From contig JASLGD010000644.1 in the NCBI GenBank assembly GCA_030150305.1, positions 1-7,523 of the forward strand: a stretch of 7,523 bases of DNA, read 5' to 3'. Below, in pieces: positions 1-6,027 of the stretch (its first letter is position 1; every line of letters starts with the position of its first letter). Below the pieces are notes generated by a model. That model was given only the letters and a program-made list of their open reading frames with translations, ran no database searches and was not told the origin of the DNA. Both the position numbers and the translations under genes were made by a program. The stretch comes from Caldimonas sp. (GTDB taxonomy: Bacteria; Pseudomonadota; Gammaproteobacteria; Burkholderiales; Burkholderiaceae_C).

Positions 1-1809
1 CTCTGCATCGCGCTCTTCACGCCGTCGGCGGTCGAGCTCTTCAACCTGATCCCGGCCGACGTCGGCCGGCCGATCACCGACCTCGCCCATCGGCTCGACT
101 ATCCGCAGCTCATGCACGACGCGCACGCCGTGCTCGACCAGCTGGTGCCGATCGACCGCGAGGTCCGCTTCGGCGAGCGCTGGCTGCTCGCGCGCCTGAG
201 GCCCTACCGCAGCGGCGACGACCGCATCAACGGCGTCGTCCTCACCTTCGTCGACATCACCGAGCGGCGCCGCGTCGCCGAGGCGCTGCGCGAGTCGGAG
301 ACGGTCTTTCGCACGATCGTCACGCAGGCCGCGGCCGGCGTCGTCCACACCGACCTCGACGGCCGCATCACGCTCGCCAACGCCGGCTTCGGCAAGATGA
401 CGGGGCGCGCACCCGAGGCGCTCGTCGGCACGTCGGTGTTCGACGTCGTCCATCCCGACGACCGCGAGCGCAACCTCGCAGCGTTCCGTGCGATGGCCGC
501 GCGCGGCGCGCCGTTCGAGATGGAGAAGCGCTACCTGCGCAGCGACGGCGCGACGGTCTGGGTGAAGGCGGCGGTGACGGCGCTGCTCGACGAAGCCGGC
601 CGGCCGTCGAGCGCGGTCGGCATCGTCATCGACGTCAGCGATCGCGTCCGCGCCGAGCAGGCGCTGCGCGCATCCGAGGAGCGGCTGCGCCTCATCCTCG
701 ACAACGCGCGCGAGTACGCGATCGTGACGCTCGACCTCAAGCGGCACGTCACGAGCTGGAACAGCGGTGCCGAGGCGATGACGGGCTGGCTCGCCGAGGA
801 GGCGATCGGCGAGAGCGGCGACCTCATCTTCGTCGAGGAGGACCGCGCCGCGGGAGTGCCCGAGCGCGAGGCGCGGCAGGCGCTCACCGAAGGCCGCGCC
901 GCCGACGAGCGCTGGCACCTGCGCAAGAACAGGACGCGCTTCTGGGGCAGCGGCGTGATGACGGCGATGCGCGACGTCGACAGCGGCGCGCCGCTCGGGC
1001 TGCTCAAGATCTTCCGCGACCGCACCCACGAGCGCGCCGCCGAGCAGGCGCTCGAGACGAGCCGCGCCGAGCTGGTCCAGGCGCTCGTCGACAACCGGCG
1101 CGCACGCGCCGAGGCCGAGGCCGCCAACCTCGCCAAGGACCGCTTCCTCGCGATCCTCTCGCACGAGCTGCGCACGCCGCTGACGCCGATCGTGATGGCG
1201 CTGCACGCGCTCGAGCGCCACCCCGAGCTGCCGAGGTCGCTGCGCGGCACGGTCGACGTGCTGAGGCGCAACGTCAAGGCCGAGCTGACGCTCATCGACG
1301 ACCTCCTCGACGTCACCCGCATCTCGAGCGGCAAGCTCGAGCTCGCCCACGAGCAGACCGACATGCACGAGGTGATCGAGGCCGCGGTCGAGATCTGCGC
1401 CGGCGACTTCACCGCCAAGCGGCAGCGCCTGAGCGTCGTCCTCGACGCCGCGCGCCACGTCGTCGCCGGCGACCCGGCGCGTCTGCAGCAGGTGATCTGG
1501 AACCTGCTCAAGAACGCCGCCAAGTTCACGCCCGAGGAGGGCGAGGTCCGCGTCGTCACGAGCAACGTCGCCGACCACCTCGTCATCGTCGTCGCCGACA
1601 CCGGCATCGGCATCAGCGACGAGGCGCTGTCGACCATCTTCGACGCCTTCGCGCAGGAGGGGCCGTGGGTGACGAGCGAGTTCGGCGGCCTCGGCCTCGG
1701 CCTCGCGATTGCCAAAGCGACGGTGGAGGCGCACCACGGCACGCTCACCGCCGCGAGCGCAGGGCGCGGGCAGGGGGCGACCTTCACGATCGAACTGCCG
1801 CTCGACTGA
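1..1809 (+). CDS. Multi-PAS sensor histidine kinase, C-terminal part (5' end outside window)
   Basis: The reading frame is open from base 1, so the gene is 5'-truncated by the window; 602 residues are visible. The first ~95 residues (a LFNLIPADVGRP-type segment, then LRPYRS and VVLTFVDITERR) resemble the PAS domain that follows CheB methylesterase-CheR methyltransferase modules in large fusion kinases. The missing N-terminus may therefore be CheB-CheR; this is inference. Two more PAS domains follow (about residues 97-220 and 222-345), each ending in a short helical linker. A coiled-coil-like stretch (346-378) leads to the HisKA dimerisation domain with the H-box SHELRTPL (His388, predicted phosphorylation site). 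The HATPase domain has an N-box (Asn505), a G1 box DTGIGI (Asp533) and a G2 box GGLGLGL (563-568). All catalytic motifs are intact, so an active autokinase is expected. No membrane segment is visible in this part. The next gene is a receiver protein, its likely partner. Confidence 0.93.
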   Translation, partial: LCIALFTPSAVELFNLIPADVGRPITDLAHRLDYPQLMHDAHAVLDQLVPIDREVRFGERWLLARLRPYRSGDDRINGVVLTFVDITERRRVAEALRESETVFRTIVTQAAAGVVHTDLDGRITLANAGFGKMTGRAPEALVGTSVFDVVHPDDRERNLAAFRAMAARGAPFEMEKRYLRSDGATVWVKAAVTALLDEAGRPSSAVGIVIDVSDRVRAEQALRASEERLRLILDNAREYAIVTLDLKRHVTSWNSGAEAMTGWLAEEAIGESGDLIFVEEDRAAGVPEREARQALTEGRAADERWHLRKNRTRFWGSGVMTAMRDVDSGAPLGLLKIFRDRTHERAAEQALETSRAELVQALVDNRRARAEAEAANLAKDRFLAILSHELRTPLTPIVMALHALERHPELPRSLRGTVDVLRRNVKAELTLIDDLLDVTRISSGKLELAHEQTDMHEVIEAAVEICAGDFTAKRQRLSVVLDAARHVVAGDPARLQQVIWNLLKNAAKFTPEEGEVRVVTSNVADHLVIVVADTGIGISDEALSTIFDAFAQEGPWVTSEFGGLGLGLAIAKATVEAHHGTLTAASAGRGQGATFTIELPLD

Positions 1810-1849
1810 CCGCCATGCTGCCAGTGCGACCCCCCGGACCCGCGGATGC

Positions 1850-1864
1850 CCGCCCTCCGGGCGG
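1850..1864 (+). other. Short GC hairpin just before the response regulator start
   Basis: CCGCCC and GGGCGG form a perfect 6-bp stem around a 3-base loop (TCC), ending 10 bases before the ATG at 1875. It could limit ribosome access to that start, or it may be chance in such GC-rich DNA. If translation starts at 1815 instead, the hairpin is inside the gene. Confidence 0.3.
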
Positions 1865-1874
1865 CGCGCGGCCG

Positions 1875-2267
1875 ATGCGCATCTTCGTCGTCGAGAACCA
1901 CGACGACACGCGCTTCCTGCTCGCGCTGCTTCTCGAGCAGCTCGGTCACACCGTGCTCACCGCGACGACGCTCGCCGAGGCGCTCGAGGCCATCCCGCAC
2001 GCCCGGGCCGATCTCCTGATCTCCGACATCGGCCTGCCCGACGGCGACGGCTGGGAATTGCTGACTCGGCTCGGCAGCGCGCGACCGCCGTACGCCATCG
2101 CGATGAGCGGCTTCGGCCAGCTCTCCGACCGCCAGCGCAGCCTCGCCGCCGGCTATCGCCACCACCTGCTGAAGCCAGTCGAGCCGAACCGCCTCGAGAC
2201 GCTGCTCGACGAAGCGGCGCGCGAGCTCGCGCGCACATCGGCGCAGCGCGAGTCGCACCACGGCTAG
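1875..2267 (+). CDS. Single-domain response regulator (CheY-like receiver)
   Basis: This is a 130-residue stand-alone receiver domain with no output domain. The acidic pocket is Asp10-Asp11 in VVENHDD, the predicted phospho-acceptor is Asp51 in LLISDIGLPDGDGW, the switch residue is Ser78 in AMSGFG, and the conserved lysine is Lys100 in LLKPVE. It probably accepts phosphate from the sensor kinase ending 65 bases upstream and passes the signal by protein contact or phosphorelay. I chose the ATG at 1875 because the first beta strand (MRIFVVEN) begins there. An in-frame ATG at 1815 would add 20 Pro/Ala/Arg-rich residues that are not part of the fold. Neither start has a clear Shine-Dalgarno sequence. 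Fused CheB-CheR-type kinases are commonly followed by such short receivers, which supports one transcription unit. Confidence 0.9.
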   Translation: MRIFVVENHDDTRFLLALLLEQLGHTVLTATTLAEALEAIPHARADLLISDIGLPDGDGWELLTRLGSARPPYAIAMSGFGQLSDRQRSLAAGYRHHLLKPVEPNRLETLLDEAARELARTSAQRESHHG

Positions 2268-2274
2268 CGCGCTC

Positions 2275-2303
2275 GTGCGCGGGGCCGCGCCGCGCCTGCG
2301 CAC
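2275..2303 (+). terminator. Possible hairpin between response regulator and MFS gene
   Basis: Bases 2275-2283 pair with 2295-2303 in a 9-bp stem containing one G-U pair, with an 11-base loop. It begins 8 bases after the response regulator stop. There is no T-tract, so it is not a classical intrinsic terminator. It overlaps the CACAAT hexamer proposed as a -10 element for the transporter, so both roles may not hold at once. Confidence 0.3.
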
Positions 2304-2306
2304 AAT
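2301..2306 (+). promoter_or_regulatory. Candidate -10 hexamer (CACAAT) for the MFS gene
   Basis: CACAAT is a rare A/T-containing hexamer in a very GC-rich stretch and ends 6 bases before the ATG at 2313. No convincing -35 box lies 16-18 bases upstream. With normal promoter geometry, transcription would start at or next to the start codon, giving a leaderless mRNA. No Shine-Dalgarno sequence precedes the start, which agrees with this. Confidence 0.35.
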
Positions 2307-2312
2307 CCGGGC

Positions 2313-3551
2313 ATGACCCGAACGCACGCCGTCGATTCGCGCTACGCGTGGACGCGCCTCGCCGTCGCGCTCGCGCTGATGACGATCGGCTCGAGCGCGA
2401 TGTACGTCGTCGCCGTCGTCCTGCCGAGCGTGCAGGCCGAGTTCGGCAGCGCGCGCGCCGACGCGTCGCTGCCGTATACGCTGCTGATGATCGGCTTCGG
2501 CGTCGGTGGCGTCTTCATGGGCCGGCTCGCCGACCGCCGCGGCGTCATGCTGCCGCTCCTGATCGGGGCGACCGGGCTCGGCGCGGGCTTCGCGGCGGCT
2601 GCGTTCGCCGGCAGCATCTGGAGCTTCGCGATCGCGCACGGCGTGCTGCTCGGCCTCGTCGGCAGCTCGGCGAGCTTCGCCCCGCTGGTCGCCGACACGG
2701 CGCTCTGGTTCGATCGCCGGCGCGGCATCGCGGTCGCGATCTGCGCGAGCGGCAACTACGTCGCCGGCGCGGTCTGGCCGCCGATCGTCCAGCACTTCGT
2801 CGAGGCCGTCGGCTGGCGCCAGACGTACCTCGGGCTCGCCGCCTTCACGTTCGTCACGATGACCGCGCTCGCGCTTTGCATGCGCGGCCGCGCACCGGCG
2901 GTCGCGACGGCGACGGCCGGCGCCGCGGCGGCGAGCGCGGCGTCGCGCGCGCGCCCGTTCGGCGTCTCGAAGGGCGCAGCGCAGACGCTGCTCTGCATCG
3001 CCGGCGTCGCCTGCTGCGTCGCGATGGCGATGCCGCAGGTCCACATCGTCGCCTACTGCGGCGACCTCGGCTACGGCGCGGCGCGCGGCGCGCAGATGCT
3101 CTCGCTGATGCTCGCGTGCGGCATCGTCAGCCGGCTCGTCTCCGGCGCGATCTGCGACCGCATCGGCGGCTTGCGAACGCTGCTGCTCGGCTCGGTGCTG
3201 CAGGGCAGCGCGCTGCTCCTGTTCCTGCCGTTCGACTCGCTGGCGTCGCTCTTCGTCGTCTCGGCGCTGTTCGGCCTGTTCCAGGGCGGCATCGTGCCGT
3301 CGTACGCGATCATCGTGCGCGAGCACTTCGCGCCCGACGAAGCCGGCTGGCGGACCGGCACGATCCTGATGGCGACGCTGCTCGGCATGGCGCTCGGCGG
3401 CTGGATGTCGGGCAAGGTGTTCGACCTCACCGGCTCGTACCACGCGGCGTTCCTCAACGGCATCGCCTGGAACCTCGTCAACCTGAGCATCGCCTTGATC
3501 CTGCTGCGCGGCGACGTGCAGCGCAGGCGAGTCGCCGCGGCCGTCGCGTGA
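2313..3551 (+). CDS. Major facilitator superfamily (MFS) transporter
   Basis: This is a 412-residue inner-membrane protein with the usual MFS length and about 12 hydrophobic segments in two halves of six. Helix 1 lies at about 17-38 and helix 2 at about 52-70. The loop between helices 2 and 3 carries the MFS signature GRLADRRG (70-77); the equivalent loop in the second half has CDRIGGLRT (281-289). The segment WFDRRRGIAVAICASGNYVAG (132-152) before and into helix 5 is typical of monocarboxylate/oxalate-formate-type MFS proteins, so an organic anion substrate is a reasonable guess. The substrate cannot be read from the sequence. An Ala-rich linker (about 194-212) joins the two halves. The ATG at 2313 is followed closely by helix 1 and preceded by a -10-like hexamer. 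The gene ends 28 bases before the next one on the same strand, so some co-transcription is possible. Confidence 0.9.
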   Translation: MTRTHAVDSRYAWTRLAVALALMTIGSSAMYVVAVVLPSVQAEFGSARADASLPYTLLMIGFGVGGVFMGRLADRRGVMLPLLIGATGLGAGFAAAAFAGSIWSFAIAHGVLLGLVGSSASFAPLVADTALWFDRRRGIAVAICASGNYVAGAVWPPIVQHFVEAVGWRQTYLGLAAFTFVTMTALALCMRGRAPAVATATAGAAAASAASRARPFGVSKGAAQTLLCIAGVACCVAMAMPQVHIVAYCGDLGYGAARGAQMLSLMLACGIVSRLVSGAICDRIGGLRTLLLGSVLQGSALLLFLPFDSLASLFVVSALFGLFQGGIVPSYAIIVREHFAPDEAGWRTGTILMATLLGMALGGWMSGKVFDLTGSYHAAFLNGIAWNLVNLSIALILLRGDVQRRRVAAAVA

Positions 3552-3561
3552 GGCGCCGACC

Positions 3562-3567
3562 TACACT
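3562..3567 (+). promoter_or_regulatory. Candidate -10 hexamer (TACACT) for the dCTP deaminase gene
   Basis: TACACT matches the sigma-70 -10 consensus TATAAT at four of six positions and ends 12 bases before the ATG at 3580. It lies in the 28-base gap after the transporter stop. No good -35 box is visible. The predicted mRNA leader is only about 5-6 bases, too short for a Shine-Dalgarno site. Confidence 0.4.
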
Positions 3568-3579
3568 CTCGCCCGCCCG

Positions 3580-4788
3580 ATGTCCACGACCCCAGAGCCC
3601 GCCCGCGCCGACCTGATCGGCGACGCCGACCCCGCAGACGAACGCGCCGGCGACGGCGACGACGGCGGCCGTCTGCACACGACCGGCATCGTGCCGAGCC
3701 AGGACCTGCGCGCGATGGTCCTGCGCAAGGAGATCTTCGCGCTCGAGCCGATCGCCGACGACCAGTTCCAGCCGGCGAGCCTCGACCTGCGCCTCGGGCC
3801 GACCGCGTACCGCGTGCGCGCCAGCTTCCTGCCCGGCAAGGGCTCGGTCAAGGCCAAGCTCGACGAGTTCGCGATGCATGCGATGGACATCACCGCGGGC
3901 GGCGTGCTCGAGAAAGGCTGCGTCTACATCATCCCGCTGCTCGAGGGTCTCGACCTGCGCCACCGCACGGCGGCGATGGGCAACCCGAAGAGCTCGACCG
4001 GCCGGCTCGACGTCTTCACCCGCCTCATCACCGACGCCGGCACCGCGTTCGACCAGGTTCGCGAGCAGTACAGCGGCATGCTCTACGCCGAGGTCTCGCC
4101 GCGCACGTTCAGCGTCCTCGTGCGCAAGGGCTCGCGGCTCAGCCAGCTGCGCATCCGCCGCGGCCGGCCGATCGCGAGCGACGGCTTCATGCGCCGGTTG
4201 CAGCAGGAGCACGGGCTCGTCCAGCTGCCCGATGCCGAGAGCGACGACGAGGCCGGCAACGTCGAGATCGCCAACGGCGTTCCGGTGCGCGTCGACCTGC
4301 AGGGCCGACGCTCGGGCGGGATCATCGGCTACCGCGCGAAGAGCCACGCAGGGCTGGTCGACATCGATCGCGTCGGCCACTATGCGGTCGCCGACTACTG
4401 GGAGCCGGTGCGCGCTCCCGAGCGCGGCGGGCTGATCCTCGATCCCGCCGAGTTCTACATCCTCGCCTCGCAGGAGGCGGTGCGCGTGCCGCCCGGCTAT
4501 GCCGCCGAGATGATCGCGTACGACACGCTGGTCGGCGAGTTCCGCGTCCACTACGCCGGCTTCTTCGATCCGGGCTTCGGCCACGGCGACGCCGGCGGCG
4601 AGGGCTCGCGCGCCGTCCTCGAGGTGCGCTCGTACGAGGTGCCGTTCGTGCTCGAGCACGGCCAGCTCGTCGGCCGCCTCGCCTACGAGCGGCTGACGTC
4701 GGTGCCGCACGTGCTGTACGGCCAAGGCGTGCGCTCGTCGTACCAGGGCCAGGGCATCAAGCTCAGCAAGCACTTTCGGGCGCCGTAG
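3580..4788 (+). CDS. dcd: Double-domain 2'-deoxycytidine 5'-triphosphate deaminase family protein (PF06559-like)
   Basis: dCTP deaminase converts dCTP to dUTP and ammonia, feeding dTMP synthesis in the cytoplasm. This 402-residue protein is about twice the length of E. coli Dcd and appears to hold two copies of the trimeric dUTPase/Dcd fold. The first half (about 36-195) has QPASLDLRLG (64-73), the nucleotide-binding loop NPKSSTGRLDVF (135-146) and Glu171 in LYAEVSPRTF. The second half (about 284-396) has FFDPGFGHG (328-336) and Glu348 in AVLEVRSYEVPF, placed like the catalytic glutamate of classical Dcd, then GQLVGRLAYERL (361-372). Only the first half retains the SSxGR-type loop, so the halves probably do different jobs. 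The first ~35 residues are an Asp/Ala/Gly-rich extension of doubtful importance; the conserved part begins at GIVPSQDLR (36-44). The ATG at 3580 is supported by the nearby TACACT hexamer. The family call is by recognition; activity is inferred. Confidence 0.88.
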   Translation: MSTTPEPARADLIGDADPADERAGDGDDGGRLHTTGIVPSQDLRAMVLRKEIFALEPIADDQFQPASLDLRLGPTAYRVRASFLPGKGSVKAKLDEFAMHAMDITAGGVLEKGCVYIIPLLEGLDLRHRTAAMGNPKSSTGRLDVFTRLITDAGTAFDQVREQYSGMLYAEVSPRTFSVLVRKGSRLSQLRIRRGRPIASDGFMRRLQQEHGLVQLPDAESDDEAGNVEIANGVPVRVDLQGRRSGGIIGYRAKSHAGLVDIDRVGHYAVADYWEPVRAPERGGLILDPAEFYILASQEAVRVPPGYAAEMIAYDTLVGEFRVHYAGFFDPGFGHGDAGGEGSRAVLEVRSYEVPFVLEHGQLVGRLAYERLTSVPHVLYGQGVRSSYQGQGIKLSKHFRAP

Positions 4789-4796
4789 CGCGCACC

Positions 4797-4837
4797 CCCG
4801 CGCGGCGCTCACGGGCGCAGGAGCCGCGCCGCGCGGG
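4797..4837. terminator. GC hairpin between convergent genes, probable bidirectional terminator
   Basis: CCCGCGCGGCGC (4797-4808) and its exact reverse complement GCGCCGCGCGGG (4826-4837) form a perfect 12-bp stem with a 17-base loop. It fills most of the 56-base gap between the dCTP deaminase stop (4788) and the stop of the opposing minus-strand gene (4845). Position and stem strength fit a terminator shared by both strands. No T-tract follows on either side, so it would act as a strong stem, perhaps with Rho, or as a barrier to 3' exonucleases. Confidence 0.65.
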
Positions 4838-4844
4838 ACCGCGC

Positions 4845-5243
4845 TCAGCGGTCGAAGACGAAGGGCTGGCTGGCCTCGAACTCGCCGATCACGCTCTTGA
4901 CGATGCGCGCGATCACCGGCTTCATGTCGTCGGGCCCCTGCCAGGTGGTGCCGACGACGCGACCGGCGGGGTCGGTCGCGACGACGAAGCAGGTGTCGCC
5001 GTGGAACCCCGCGTCGGCGTGCAGCCGCTTGTTCAACTCGTCGACGAACGCCTCGGGCTCGAGCACGACCGGCTCGCGTGCGGGCCGCCGCAGCAGGCTC
5101 TTCCAGTGGTCGCTGCTCGCGCTCGAAGCTCGCCGCGCGGGGGCGCTGTCGCGCGTCTCGCCGACCGAGTGTGCTCGTTCTTTCGCCACGGACGCGCCGT
5201 CTTCGAAATGCGGAGGTGGCAACGGCTGTGCCTTGTGCGCCAA
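4845..5243 (-). CDS. Hypothetical protein with a compact conserved-looking C-terminal domain
   Basis: The family is not recognised. With the TTG at 5243 the product is 132 residues. Residues 1-44 are Ala/Ser/Pro/Arg-rich, look disordered and have weaker third-position GC bias. Residues 45-132 look folded: a helical DHWKSLLRR, an AFVDELNKRLHADAGF helix, a beta-rich CFVVATDPAGRVVGTTWQG segment, then MKPVIARIVKSVIGEF and a terminal FVFDR. There is one cysteine (Cys85), no signal peptide and no membrane segment. The start is uncertain: the TTG has no good Shine-Dalgarno site, and a GTG at 5187-5189 would give 114 residues and drop part of the low-complexity arm. It lies 16 bases after the stop of the upstream minus-strand gene, so the two may be co-transcribed, with a 12-bp palindrome in that gap. 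Confidence 0.65.
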   Translation of the reverse strand: MAHKAQPLPPPHFEDGASVAKERAHSVGETRDSAPARRASSASSDHWKSLLRRPAREPVVLEPEAFVDELNKRLHADAGFHGDTCFVVATDPAGRVVGTTWQGPDDMKPVIARIVKSVIGEFEASQPFVFDR

Positions 5244-5245
5244 GC

Positions 5246-5257
5246 CCTGTCGACAGG
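5246..5257. repeat. 12-bp perfect palindrome between two minus-strand genes
   Basis: CCTGTCGACAGG is its own reverse complement. It sits in the 16-base gap between the stop of the upstream minus gene (5260) and the proposed TTG start at 5243. It could be a dimeric protein-binding site. As RNA it would have almost no loop. An overlapping alternative pairing, GCCCT (5244-5248) with AGGGC (5262-5266), would enclose the same segment and the upstream stop codon. Confidence 0.5.
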
Positions 5258-5259
5258 TC

Positions 5260-5508
5260 CTAGGGCGGAGAAGGGTCGACGCGGACGAGCCGCGTCCCGG
5301 TGTCGGCGATCGTGAACGTGCCGTCGTCGTTGGCGATCACCGGCAGCCGCGCGTACGCGGTGCGGTACGTGTGCGTGCCATCGGCCGCGACCTCGTCGAC
5401 GATCGTGTACGAGGCGCCGGTGATCGAGCGGACTTCGAAGGTGCGGTCGGTGTCGCTGGGCGGAGTGACGCTGGGCATCTGGGGAGCAGGGAAGGGACGG
5501 CGCGGCAT
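5260..5508 (-). CDS. Small hypothetical beta-rich protein
   Basis: The family is not recognised. From the ATG at 5508 the product is 82 residues; an in-frame ATG at 5478 gives 72 and removes a Pro-rich leader (MPRRPFPAPQ). The body alternates short beta-like strands and turns: RTFEVRSITGASYTIVDEV, then DGTHTYRTAYARLPVIANDDGTFTIADTGTRLVRV. It has no cysteine, no membrane segment and no clear signal peptide. The frame is open up to 5712, but the upstream part is Ser/Arg-rich, lacks the third-position GC pattern and runs over a repeat-bearing intergenic region, so I do not count it as coding. The neighbouring small gene 16 bases downstream on the same strand suggests a two-gene unit. Function unknown. 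Confidence 0.6.
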   Translation of the reverse strand: MPRRPFPAPQMPSVTPPSDTDRTFEVRSITGASYTIVDEVAADGTHTYRTAYARLPVIANDDGTFTIADTGTRLVRVDPSPP

Positions 5509-5527
5509 CGCGAGGGCTCGACGGCTC

Positions 5528-5554
5528 CCGGGCGGAGACTCGCTGCCCGCCCGG
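5528..5554. promoter_or_regulatory. 8-bp inverted repeat upstream of the small minus-strand gene
   Basis: CCGGGCGG (5528-5535) and CCGCCCGG (5547-5554) are exact reverse complements separated by 11 bases. The element lies 20-46 bases upstream of the minus-strand ATG at 5508, where an operator or a 5'-leader hairpin would sit. A nearby shorter repeat, CAGCA-CT-TGCTG (5556-5567), adds to the symmetry. GC-rich DNA makes chance stems common, so this is only a candidate. Confidence 0.35.
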
Positions 5555-5601
5555 TCAGCACTTGCTGGGCAAACGCCGTGCGCCGCGCGCGAGCGGGTGG
5601 T

Positions 5602-5639
5602 GAGAGCATGCGAGCTGTTGCCGGCGAGAGCATGCGAGC
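5602..5639. repeat. 14-bp direct repeat pair at 24-bp spacing in a divergent intergenic region
   Basis: GAGAGCATGCGAGC occurs at 5602-5615 and again at 5626-5639, start to start 24 bp. Each copy contains the palindrome GCATGC. The bases after each copy are only partly alike, so this could be an old tandem duplication or two binding sites for one regulator. They lie between the divergent genes starting at 5508 (minus) and 5688 (plus), 49 bases or more upstream of the plus start. Confidence 0.6.
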
Positions 5640-5651
5640 GGTCGCGAACGG

Positions 5652-5676
5652 CGGGCATGGGCACGGCCATTGCCCG
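5652..5676. promoter_or_regulatory. 6-bp inverted repeat just upstream of the small plus-strand gene
   Basis: CGGGCA (5652-5657) and TGCCCG (5671-5676) are exact reverse complements with a 13-base spacer, ending 11 bases before the ATG at 5688. A second GGGCA (5659-5663) can also pair with the right arm. It could be an operator or a leader stem-loop; chance is not excluded. Confidence 0.3.
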
Positions 5677-5687
5677 AATTCGGCGCC

Positions 5688-5957
5688 ATGCGTCTTCCCA
5701 GGCCACACGCACCTCGTCTTCGCCGCGAGCCGAGCCGGCGACGCGCCGCAGCGCCGCCGCCGGCTGTCCCCAACACCGCCGCGGCGGAGGTCACCGCGGC
5801 GCGCGAGCCCGACGACGAGCACGCGCCGGCCGAAGCGCTGGAGGCGGGATTTCGCGCGTCGTCGTACGAGCTCAAGCGCGGCCTCGAGGTCGTCGAGCTG
5901 CCGACGTCGCTGCCCGCCGACGTGCTCGACCGCCTGTTCAAGTCGCCGCAGCGATGA
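5688..5957 (+). CDS. Small hypothetical protein
   Basis: The family is not recognised. The ATG at 5688 gives 89 residues; a TTG at 5670 would add six. Residues 1-45 are Arg/Pro/Ala-rich and probably disordered. The C-terminal half looks folded and acidic-amphipathic: ALEAGFRASSYELKRGLEVV, then ELPTSLPADVLDRLFKSPQR. Third-position GC is strong there, and the tail resembles a short helical motif seen at the ends of small bacterial proteins of unknown function. There is no cysteine and no membrane segment. It is divergent from the two-gene minus unit and shares its repeat-bearing upstream region, so joint regulation is possible. The next gene on this strand starts 123 bases downstream behind its own promoter-like element. 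Confidence 0.6.
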   Translation: MRLPRPHAPRLRREPSRRRAAAPPPAVPNTAAAEVTAAREPDDEHAPAEALEAGFRASSYELKRGLEVVELPTSLPADVLDRLFKSPQR

Positions 5958-6027
5958 GGACGTCGGCGCCGCCGCAGCGACGACCACTTCGTAGGACGGC
6001 AGCGCGTTCGCGTGTCCGGCACCTTCC

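Noticed and set aside
531..3443. 970-residue open frame on the minus strand
   Set aside because: It lies antisense to the kinase, receiver and MFS genes. The translation is Arg/Ala/Asp/Glu-rich in one part and Ser/Arg-rich in another, with no domain, as expected from the complement of strongly GC-biased codons.
1709..3616. 635-residue open frame on the plus strand
   Set aside because: It overlaps three recognised genes in another frame and is almost pure Arg/Ala/Pro, an out-of-frame reading of GC-rich codons.
3478..4812. 444-residue open frame on the minus strand
   Set aside because: It is antisense to the well-supported dCTP deaminase gene; its Ala/Arg/Asp/Val-rich composition is typical of a shadow frame.
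5944..5980. 11-bp direct repeat CGCCGCAGCGA at 5944-5954 and 5970-5980
   Set aside because: One copy is the coding end of the small plus-strand gene and the motif is a simple GC-rich word; no functional placement is apparent.
4897..5994. 365-residue plus-strand frame containing a His/Gly-rich run and MRAVAGES-type repeats
   Set aside because: The repeated peptide is only the translation of the 14-bp DNA repeat. The frame is antisense to two better-supported genes and has poor codon bias.
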